Origin: an uncultured Collinsella sp. | Lineage (GTDB): Bacteria > Actinomycetota > Coriobacteriia > Coriobacteriales > Coriobacteriaceae | Reading direction: 5' to 3' | NCBI GenBank assembly: GCA_959027945.1 | Contig: CAUFRO010000028.1 | Location: forward strand, 1 to 27,671 | Length of the DNA stretch: 27,671 nt | Part shown: positions 16,870-22,674 of the stretch, in pieces | Layout of the letters: every line of letters begins with the position of its first letter | Position numbering within the stretch: position 1 is the stretch's first letter | Translations under genes and position numbers: made by a program | Notes under the pieces: generated by a model | The model's database searches: none | What the model was told of the DNA's origin: nothing | The model's input: only the letters and a program-made list of their open reading frames with translations

Positions 16870-17439
16870 TTATCGAGCAACAATCACCACATGGCGATCA
16901 GGGTCAGAACCCTCAGAATGAGTATCGACGGCATCATTGCCACGAAGTGCAATGTGAACCAGTCGGCGCTCATAGGCATTCATGGGCGGAAGCGAAACAC
17001 TCTTATGAGTGCGAATGGCACGCTCAGCAGCAGACTGAGCCATGGAGGCAACCTTGTCCTGACGGCGGCTCTTGTATCCCTCGACGTCCACTACAACCGG
17101 ATACCTAAAGCCAAGCTTGCGGCTCACCAGCAAAGAGAACATAACCTGAAGGGCATCAAGGGTGCGACCATGACGGCCAATGAGAACAGCAAGATCGGGA
17201 GCCGTTACATCCAAAATCAGCTCACCCTCGTCACCCTCATACTCATCGATAGGAGAGTTGGCGGCATCGAAGTGCGAAAGGATGGAACGCAGGATGGAAA
17301 TCGCAACATCGGCAATGGTGTCGAGCTCCTCATCGGTCAGCTCTTCACCAGCCTTGTAGCGCTGTGCAATCTCGGGATAATCGCCCGCGACCTGCGGGGC
17401 AACCTCCTCAAGCATATCCTCGATGATCTCTTCAGACAT
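16870..17439 (-). CDS. khpB: KH/R3H RNA-binding protein KhpB (Jag)
   Basis: 189 aa from the ATG at 17439, with GGAG six bases upstream; a TTG at 17451 would overlap that site. An acidic N-terminal helical region (1-60) is followed by a KH domain at about 65-125 with the G-R-H-G loop (88-91). An R3H domain follows at about 130-189 with E-R-R-L-V-H (R158, H162). KhpB partners KhpA and binds many transcripts, affecting cell-wall elongation and division in Gram-positives. Its place directly after yidC is conserved. It is the last gene of the rpmH operon. The palindrome TTAGGTACCTAA occupies the gap upstream. Confidence 0.94.
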   Translation of the reverse strand: MSEEIIEDMLEEVAPQVAGDYPEIAQRYKAGEELTDEELDTIADVAISILRSILSHFDAANSPIDEYEGDEGELILDVTAPDLAVLIGRHGRTLDALQVMFSLLVSRKLGFRYPVVVDVEGYKSRRQDKVASMAQSAAERAIRTHKSVSLPPMNAYERRLVHIALRGNDAVDTHSEGSDPDRHVVIVAR

Positions 17440-17454
17440 AACGTACTCCAAAAG

Positions 17455-17466
17455 TTAGGTACCTAA
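17455..17466. repeat. 12-bp palindrome TTAGGTACCTAA, copy 2
   Basis: Perfect palindrome in the yidC-khpB gap, 15 bp upstream of the khpB start. An identical copy (with the same preceding G) is at 13951-13962, overlapping the stop of the small gene after parB. No known binding protein is assigned. Confidence 0.6.
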
Positions 17467-17483
17467 ATAAGATTGATATCCCG

Positions 17484-18254
17484 CTACTTCTTCTTGTGCG
17501 GGCGCGGCTTCTTCTCGCGACGAGTGACCTCAACCTGCAGCGGCGCGTTCTTAAGACGCTCCTCCTCATCGGCCTTCGCCTTGTCGATGACCTTCTGCGT
17601 CACAAAAATCTGCTGGATAACCTGCCAAGCAGACGAGACGTCGTAGTACAGCAGAACACCAACGGGAAGGCTCCAGCCCATCCAAAGCATCATGACCGTC
17701 ATGACAACGGCCATCATACGCATGCTCTGAGCCTGCTGGCCGGTCTGGTTGCGCGACATATAGAGCTGCGGAATCAGGGTCAGAACGGCGAACAGGATCA
17801 GGCAGACCAGCGCAGGCAGTGCAACCATAAAGCCATCGGCAAAGGAAGCGCTCGGCGTGGTGGTCAGGTCGGGCAGGATGTTGAAGAACGAGAACGTGCC
17901 CTCGTTAAAGTACTGCGGCAGGTTACGCAGCAGCGTAAACAGGGCAAACAGGATAGGCATCTGAATCAGGAGCGGTAGGCAGCCGGACAGCGGATTGAAC
18001 TTGTTCTCGCTGTAGAACTTCTGCATCTCCTCGGCCTGACGCTGGGGATCGTCGGCGTAGCGCTCCTGGATTTCGAGCATCTTGGGCTGCAGCACCTGCA
18101 TGCGAGCCGTCGACTTTGTCGACTTGAGCATGAGCGGCGTCAGCAGCAGACGGATGATGACCACCAGGATGATGATGGACAGGCCCCAGTCGACCGCAAA
18201 GGTCTGGATGAGCTTGAGCAGCTCGAAAAGGATGTTAACGATCCAATCCCACAT
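17484..18254 (-). CDS. yidC: Membrane protein insertase YidC/Oxa1
   Basis: 256 aa; ATG with GGAGG eight bases upstream. It inserts proteins into the cytoplasmic membrane, alone or with SecYEG. The sequence shows the five-span Oxa1 core: a first span containing the conserved groove arginine (R35, in I-I-R-L-L-L-T-P), a cytoplasmic helical hairpin rich in Gln/Glu (about 50-90), then N-P-L-S-G-C-L-P-L-L-I-Q-M-P. The remaining spans are at about 150-220. It ends in a Lys/Arg-rich tail (K-K-P-R-P-H-K-K-K) likely to contact the ribosome. There is no lipobox or periplasmic P1 domain, as in Gram-positive forms. It lies 29 bp after yidD. Confidence 0.96.
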   Translation of the reverse strand: MWDWIVNILFELLKLIQTFAVDWGLSIIILVVIIRLLLTPLMLKSTKSTARMQVLQPKMLEIQERYADDPQRQAEEMQKFYSENKFNPLSGCLPLLIQMPILFALFTLLRNLPQYFNEGTFSFFNILPDLTTTPSASFADGFMVALPALVCLILFAVLTLIPQLYMSRNQTGQQAQSMRMMAVVMTVMMLWMGWSLPVGVLLYYDVSSAWQVIQQIFVTQKVIDKAKADEEERLKNAPLQVEVTRREKKPRPHKKK

Positions 18255-18283
18255 GTAAGTTTTCCTCCGATAGCGAGTGCCCG

Positions 18284-18508
18284 CTAGGGCACAGGGTCAT
18301 AACCGCCGACGTGCAGGGGATTGCAGCGAGCGATGCGCCTCACGGCAAGCCAGCAGCCTCTCAAAAAACCGTACTTCTCAATCGCCTGGATGGCGTATTG
18401 CGAGCACGTTGGGTAATAAATGCACGCGTCAGGCAATAAGGGCGAAATAACCTGTTGATATATGCGAATAGGAGCGATGGCAACACGTCGCAAAACGTGA
18501 TTGCTCAT
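18284..18508 (-). CDS. yidD: Membrane protein insertion efficiency factor YidD
   Basis: 74 aa. The family core Y-Y-P-T-C-S-Q-Y-A-I is intact and the G-G-Y-D-P-V-P end is typical. An amphipathic N-terminal helix probably lies on the membrane. The ATG overlaps the rnpA stop by 4 bp (ATGA) and has GGGGAGGAG just upstream inside rnpA. YidD assists YidC-dependent insertion, and its place between rnpA and yidC is the usual one. Confidence 0.95.
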   Translation of the reverse strand: MSNHVLRRVAIAPIRIYQQVISPLLPDACIYYPTCSQYAIQAIEKYGFLRGCWLAVRRIARCNPLHVGGYDPVP

Positions 18509-18843
18509 CGCTCCTCCCCGGCAACGCCGGCGCGTTTCATAAGCGAACGCAACGCCTTGTCCATCTCCTGCGGCGAGGAAACCCTCGTCTTGGGAGTTGC
18601 GAACAAGATGATGTCATAACCCGCAACGGGAAATCCGCAGCTGCGGGCGGCCTCGCGCATCACACGCTTAGATCGGTTGCGCACGACGGCACAACCGAGT
18701 CGCTTAGCACCAACGAAGGCGACCCTTCCGGAGTCGCCTTCGCCAACCGATTCACATATGGTCATTCGAATCAGAGGGTGATTGAAACGACGCCCCTGAC
18801 TGAACACATGCTCGAAATCTTGCCGAGACTTAATAGTCTTCAT
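18505..18843 (-). CDS. rnpA: Ribonuclease P protein component
   Basis: 112 aa. It binds the RNase P RNA and helps mature tRNA 5' ends. The RNR signature is present in K-R-L-G-C-A-V-V-R-N-R-S-K-R, and the N-terminal F-x-x-V-F-x-x-G-R-R-F segment matches the family. The start ATG at 18843 has no recognisable Shine-Dalgarno, so translation is probably coupled to rpmH 20 bp upstream. It overlaps yidD by 4 bp. Length is normal. Confidence 0.95.
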   Translation of the reverse strand: MKTIKSRQDFEHVFSQGRRFNHPLIRMTICESVGEGDSGRVAFVGAKRLGCAVVRNRSKRVMREAARSCGFPVAGYDIILFATPKTRVSSPQEMDKALRSLMKRAGVAGEER

Positions 18844-18863
18844 GCGAGATGTGTGTATCGCTG

Positions 18864-18998
18864 CTAGACAGTGAGACGCTTGCGGCCCTTGGCGCGACGA
18901 CGGGCGAGCACGGCACGACCACCCTTAGTGGCCATACGGGCACGGAAGCCATGGGTCTTGGCACGCTTACGCTTATTAGGCTGATACGTACGCTTCAT
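18864..18998 (-). CDS. rpmH: 50S ribosomal protein L34
   Basis: 44 aa, very basic, beginning M-K-R-T-Y-Q-P-N, the almost invariant L34 start. The ATG at 18998 follows AGGAGG; the longer open frame to 19058 would place that ribosome site inside the gene. It is the first gene of the rpmH-rnpA-yidD-yidC-khpB operon, with its promoter at 19071-19100. Confidence 0.97.
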   Translation of the reverse strand: MKRTYQPNKRKRAKTHGFRARMATKGGRAVLARRRAKGRKRLTV

Positions 18999-19026
18999 CT
19001 TAAGTTCCTCCTGCTGCATTTCGAGT

Positions 19027-19044
19027 GTCCGCGGGGGCGCGGAC
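19027..19044 (-). promoter_or_regulatory. Hairpin in the rpmH 5' leader
   Basis: A perfect 7-bp all-GC-rich stem (19027-19033 with 19038-19044) has a 4-nt loop. It sits 28 bp upstream of the rpmH start and within the predicted leader. It has no U-tract, so it is not a terminator; it could be a stability or regulatory element. Confidence 0.5.
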
Positions 19045-19070
19045 GCAGATATAGACACGTGAGCTTGAAG

Positions 19071-19100
19071 ATTGTAGGGAAATCAATGTTCAAATGTCAA
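19071..19100 (-). promoter_or_regulatory. Sigma-A type promoter of the rpmH operon
   Basis: Read on the minus strand, TTGACA (19095-19100) is an exact consensus -35. It is followed by 18 bp and TACAAT (19071-19076), a 5/6 match to the -10. Transcription would start near 19064, giving a leader of about 66 nt. Confidence 0.85.
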
Positions 19101-19343
19101 GAAATCAAAGGTAAAAGGTTGCGCAGTTCACACGGTTCCCCCATAAGCCGAGCTCGATTTAGCGGTGTATGGCAACTTTTCACGATATTTCATCGAGTTT
19201 TCAACAGGTCATGTTGGCAATGTTGAGAACTTTTCGCCCGTTTTCCAAAGTTTTCAACAGGTTTTGAAAAGTTGTCGAAAGATGAGAAACATTGCACAGT
19301 GAGCTACTATTTGTTCGAAACCTTATGAAAGATTGCGAGCGGC
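19101..19343. other. oriC left part: upstream DnaA-box cluster (incA/B-like)
   Basis: The non-coding gap between rpmH (start 18998) and the GHKL gene is 345 bp. Beyond the rpmH promoter it holds AT-rich DNA with two direct copies of AGTTTTCAACAGGT (19196-19209 and 19249-19262) and one inverted AGTTCTCAACA (19221-19231). A 20-nt stretch at 19262-19281 recurs in the dnaA-dnaN spacer. The core TTTTCAACA differs from the classical DnaA box TTATCCACA at two positions. Coding strand switches here. The layout resembles the upstream half of a bipartite origin. Confidence 0.75.
19282..19310 (+). promoter_or_regulatory. Candidate promoter for the GHKL-dnaA unit
   Basis: ATGAGA (19282-19287, 4/6 to -35), 17 bp, TACTAT (19305-19310, 4/6 to -10). 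It would start transcription about 27 bp before the GHKL ATG and directly downstream of the DnaA-box cluster, consistent with autoregulation by DnaA. The match is only moderate. Confidence 0.4.
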
Positions 19344-20696
19344 ATGTCTGACGACTTTTACACCATGGTCGATTCCGGAGACCCGGCACCCGACAACGAG
19401 CACATCACCGGCGTGCGCGAAGAGCGTGAGGAAGGCGAGCAGACGACCACGCAGGCGCCAAAAGCCATGTACGCCGCACGCATCGCCGTCTATGACGACA
19501 TGCTGTCGACACCGCGTGTGATCGTCATTGATCCGCAAGATGTCCGCACGTATTTGGAAGAGACGACCAACACCGTCTACCAGTGCATGAAAGAACAAGG
19601 TGGCCATATCTCGCTCATGGTCATCCGCGAGATTGTCGAAAACCTTATCCACGCACACTTTGCCGAGCCCATCATCTCGATTCTGGACGGCGGAGACACC
19701 ATCCGCTTTGCCGATCAAGGACCCGGCATCGACGACAAGGAACGTGCTTTCGACTTTGGCGTTACCAGCGCAAACAGCAAGATGAAGCGCTATATCCGTG
19801 GAACCGGAGCAGGGTTTCCCATGGTGCAGGAGTATTTGGAAAACGCCGGCGGTGCCGTATCCATCGAGGACAACATGGGCAACGGCACCGTGGTTACGGT
19901 AAGCCTGAACCCTAAACGCGTGCAGGAAATCGAGCGTGCCGGCGGACGCGGCGCTGCCGTGCGGCCCGAGACGGAGCAGCCCACATATCCCCTGCCGGGA
20001 GCTTTTGCGCAGCAGCCAATGGCAACGCAGCAGATGCAGCCCCCCGTGGGACAGATGCAGCAGCCCGGAATGCTTCCTACACAAGAATCCCAAGCGGCAT
20101 CGATGTCGATGCCGCCAAACATGCCAGAGGCCATGCCGCTGGCGGATCAGGATGCAGCAGCAATGCAGCAGGCGACGGGGGCACCGGGTGGCCAGCAAAT
20201 GGGCTATCAACCGTACCAACAGGGATATCCATATCAGCAGATGCCGCCACTGGGGTACGGCCAACCGTCCCCGCAGCAGTACCAGCAGGGATATCAGCAG
20301 CCGTACCAGCAGATGCCGCAGCAGCAGTACAACCCCTGGGCCCAGCAGATGCCTCCACAGCCTTACCAACAGTGGCCTCAAAGTTTTCAACAGCAAATGC
20401 CGCCGATGCAGAGTTCTCAACAACCAGCAGCTCAAATGATGTATCCTAATGCAGCAAATCAGTATGCGCAGCCACAACCGGACGTGTTCGTAAGCGATCG
20501 CGGCAACGCCGCGCTGGGCTATCTGGCGCAAAATCAAGCGTGCGGTGCAACCGATCTGGCGAGGGCGTTTGGAAACTCGGCCCCCACTTGGTCACGCACG
20601 CTCAATGACTTGGCGCAGGCCGGCTTGGTCATCAAGCATGGCCAGAAATACCATCTGACCGAACTCGGCGCCGCTCGCGTGCGAGCTCAGAGCTAA
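19344..20696 (+). CDS. GHKL (Bergerat-fold) ATPase fused by a Q/P/M-rich linker to a winged helix, upstream of dnaA
   Basis: 450 aa; ATG at 19344 with a weak ribosome site. An acidic N-terminus (1-40) precedes a GHKL ATPase at about 50-190. Its motifs are all present: N box R-E-I-V-E-N (E96, N100), G1 D-Q-G-P-G (124-128) and G2 G-T-G-A-G-F (153-158). There is no histidine phospho-acceptor helix, receiver or membrane span, so it is not an ordinary sensor kinase; a SpoIIAB/RsbW-like or chaperone-like ATPase is closer. Residues 210-380 are low-complexity, dominated by Gln, Pro, Met and Tyr. Residues about 383-446 form a winged helix resembling MarR-type domains. The dnaA start is 15 bp downstream, so the two are co-transcribed. 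Inferred role: ATP-dependent DNA-binding regulator linked to replication initiation. No named family is recognised. Confidence 0.85.
   Translation: MSDDFYTMVDSGDPAPDNEHITGVREEREEGEQTTTQAPKAMYAARIAVYDDMLSTPRVIVIDPQDVRTYLEETTNTVYQCMKEQGGHISLMVIREIVENLIHAHFAEPIISILDGGDTIRFADQGPGIDDKERAFDFGVTSANSKMKRYIRGTGAGFPMVQEYLENAGGAVSIEDNMGNGTVVTVSLNPKRVQEIERAGGRGAAVRPETEQPTYPLPGAFAQQPMATQQMQPPVGQMQQPGMLPTQESQAASMSMPPNMPEAMPLADQDAAAMQQATGAPGGQQMGYQPYQQGYPYQQMPPLGYGQPSPQQYQQGYQQPYQQMPQQQYNPWAQQMPPQPYQQWPQSFQQQMPPMQSSQQPAAQMMYPNAANQYAQPQPDVFVSDRGNAALGYLAQNQACGATDLARAFGNSAPTWSRTLNDLAQAGLVIKHGQKYHLTELGAARVRAQS
20382..20393 (+). promoter_or_regulatory. Intragenic DnaA-box-like sequence
   Basis: AGTTTTCAACAG, identical over 12 nt to the origin repeats, lies inside the Gln-rich linker codons of the GHKL gene. 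A variant, AGTTCTCAACA, follows at 20412-20422 and equals the inverted copy at 19221-19231. Gln codons (CAA CAG) favour part of this sequence by chance. Confidence 0.4.
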
Positions 20697-20711
20697 AGAA
20701 CGGGAGAGACA

Positions 20712-22436
20712 GTGGACGAGGAAGCAAGCATCATCCTGGGGGATGCCATCGCCTTTTGTCAGCGCGACGGCCAAGATGCACGCCTCATCAACATGCTGGG
20801 GCAATCGCGCGCCATAAGCCTGACCGAAGATACGCTCACGATCGAGGCCCCCTCGCGCTTTGCCATCGCGCAGCTCAAAAAGCATCAGCCGACTATTGAG
20901 GCCTATCTGGAAGAAATCGCCTTTGCACCGATTGCGCTCGACATCGTGGCACCGCAAGGCGCCGCGACGGAATCCACTATCGCGACGGCGCCCGCCACGG
21001 CTCCCGCTGCTTCCCCGGCGGTGCCGGCCTCCGCAGGCGACGTGCCGACAATCGAGCACCAGCGCAGCGATGTTTCCCGTGAAACCATGGCACCGTTGCC
21101 GACCGCGGCAGCGACGTCAACGAACGCACCCGTCACGCACATGCCCATCGCTCACGACGCAGCGGCGGGCGCGGATTCGGGCATTGCAATCAAGAACACG
21201 CTCTCGGCCGACGATTTTCGTCGCATGATGAACCAGATGAAGGGCGGAGCGCCGACTAAATCCACGCAAGCTGCGACCCCCGCTTCGCCCATGCCAGCAC
21301 CGACCGTGCCGGCCGAGCAGAATACGGATGGAGCCCCGCTCGCCGCGAACTCAAAATTTACCTTTGAGAACTTTGTCTACGGCCCCGAGAACAGCCATGC
21401 CTATCGCTCGGCACTCAAGTTTGCCGCCCTCGCGGACGAGCGCGGCACATGCACATCACTGTTTATCTACGGCAAATCGGGCCTGGGCAAGACGCACCTG
21501 CTGCTTGCCATCAAAAACGAGCTCGCCGAGAAGTCGCCCGAGATCAAGGTCAAGTATGCCAACTCCCAGGCATATCTGGACGACCTGATGACCGAGTTCG
21601 ACCGCCAAAAGAAGAGCAACGCCCCCATCATGCAGGCGTACCACGGCGTGGACGTGCTCATCATCGATGACATCCAAAACATCATCGGCAAGCGCGCGAG
21701 CGTGGACTACTTTTTCCAGCTCATGGACGAGTTCATCCGCAACAACAAGAAGGTCGTCATCGCGGCAGACCGCGCCCCCAAGGACCTGAGCATGGACGAG
21801 CGCCTGACCAGCCGCTTCAACGCCGGCATGCTCTGCCTGGTCGCAGAGCCCAGCTACGAGATGAAATACAAGATCTTGCAGCGCTATTACGAGAACACCA
21901 TCGTCGCCGCTCCCGAGGCAGGCGACGACTCACTGTTGGCGGCCTACGGGGGCGACGGCGGGCACCTGACCGATGAGCACTTTAAGCACATGGCAGAGGT
22001 GTCGGGCACCAACATCCGCGAACTCGAGAGCTTCTGCGAGCGCTGCGCCGGCGAGGCGGGCGACCGCGAGCGCGAGGGCGGGGAGCTCACCTTTGACGAT
22101 ATCGACGCCATCGCCAGCCAGTACTTCGACACATCGGCCAAAAAGATCAACGTGCAAACGGTTCAGTCCGTCATCGAAGAGCAGTACGGCGTGACGCACG
22201 AGGAGCTCATCGGCCCGCGTCGCAACGCCAATATCGCCAAAGCACGCCATATCGCTATCTACCTGGCCATCGAAATGTGCGAGATGACGACCACGGCGGT
22301 AGGCGCCGAATTTGGCAACCGCAACCACTCGACCGTCAGCACGAGTTACAAAAAGGTCCAGAAGATGATCCAGGAAGACCGCACCGTCACCGAAGACCTC
22401 AAGTCGCTGCGCGATAAAATTACACTACGCTCGTAG
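20712..22436 (+). CDS. dnaA: Chromosomal replication initiator DnaA
   Basis: 574 aa; GTG start with GGGAG a few bases upstream, 15 bp after the GHKL gene. Domain I spans about 1-80. An unusually long Ala/Pro/Thr-rich domain II (about 85-212) follows. Domain III AAA+ has Walker A G-K-S-G-L-G-K-T (254-261), Walker B L-I-I-D-D (316-320), A-A-D-R-A-P-K-D-L and N-I-R-E-L. Domain IV carries G-P-R-R-N-A-N-I-A-K-A-R-H and the signature helix G-N-R-N-H-S-T-V (N538, H539, S540). The usual signature is D-H-S/T, so the Asp that helps read the box is Asn here. This parallels the non-classical boxes in the region. A parS-like 16-mer lies at 21071-21086 within domain II codons. Confidence 0.97.
   Translation: MDEEASIILGDAIAFCQRDGQDARLINMLGQSRAISLTEDTLTIEAPSRFAIAQLKKHQPTIEAYLEEIAFAPIALDIVAPQGAATESTIATAPATAPAASPAVPASAGDVPTIEHQRSDVSRETMAPLPTAAATSTNAPVTHMPIAHDAAAGADSGIAIKNTLSADDFRRMMNQMKGGAPTKSTQAATPASPMPAPTVPAEQNTDGAPLAANSKFTFENFVYGPENSHAYRSALKFAALADERGTCTSLFIYGKSGLGKTHLLLAIKNELAEKSPEIKVKYANSQAYLDDLMTEFDRQKKSNAPIMQAYHGVDVLIIDDIQNIIGKRASVDYFFQLMDEFIRNNKKVVIAADRAPKDLSMDERLTSRFNAGMLCLVAEPSYEMKYKILQRYYENTIVAAPEAGDDSLLAAYGGDGGHLTDEHFKHMAEVSGTNIRELESFCERCAGEAGDREREGGELTFDDIDAIASQYFDTSAKKINVQTVQSVIEEQYGVTHEELIGPRRNANIAKARHIAIYLAIEMCEMTTTAVGAEFGNRNHSTVSTSYKKVQKMIQEDRTVTEDLKSLRDKITLRS
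21071..21086. promoter_or_regulatory. parS-like site within dnaA, degenerate (14/16)
   Basis: TGTTTCCCGTGAAACC differs from the perfect parS at positions 7 and 16. It lies in the codons for D-V-S-R-E-T of the variable DnaA linker, where protein constraint is weak. Confidence 0.45.
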
Positions 22437-22674
22437 GGAAATAGAGACACCTGTTGAAAACTTGTCGAAACCACGGGCATAAGGTGTCTAAAACCCAATC
22501 CGCGGTGATGAAAAGTTTTGCGCAGGTTTTGAACGTGGAAAACCACCCCTGTTGCACACAGGTTGCTGTCGATTCTCTTTCTGGGTCTGACCTGCGTCTT
22601 TGTGAGTAATCAACAGTTTCGTCAGTGCTATTACTATTATTAAGATATTTATATCTATAGAAAGGTATTAAAAG
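22437..22674. other. oriC right part: dnaA-dnaN spacer with DnaA boxes, trio array and AT-rich unwinding region
   Basis: This 238-bp gap holds an inverted AGTTTTCAACAGGT (22449-22462) and a degenerate direct copy at 22514-22527 (11/14). It also has a small hairpin GTGGAAAACCAC (22535-22546) and an inverted repeat CCTGTTGCACACAGG (22548-22562). TAATCAACA (22607-22615) precedes a trinucleotide array (22628-22642). A very AT-rich stretch leads up to dnaN and includes the inverted repeat 22643-22656. The arrangement box, short spacer, trios, AT-rich DNA matches the basal unwinding system known from Bacillus subtilis. Confidence 0.8.
22628..22642 (-). promoter_or_regulatory. DnaA-trio array
   Basis: The plus strand reads CTATTACTATTATTA. 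Its complement read 3' to 5' is GAT-AAT-GAT-AAT-AAT, five consecutive DnaA-trio units. These begin 12 nt after a box-like TAATCAACA and point into the AT-rich region. Confidence 0.65.

Noticed and set aside
13951..17466. The paired TTAGGTACCTAA as target duplication of an inserted element
   Set aside because: The DNA between them is ancestral housekeeping synteny (khpB, rsmG, parA, parB), not a mobile cargo.
19323..20537. 404-codon open frame opposite the GHKL ATPase gene
   Set aside because: His/Leu/Arg-rich shadow created by Gln/Met/Pro codons of the real gene; no ribosome site or domain seen.
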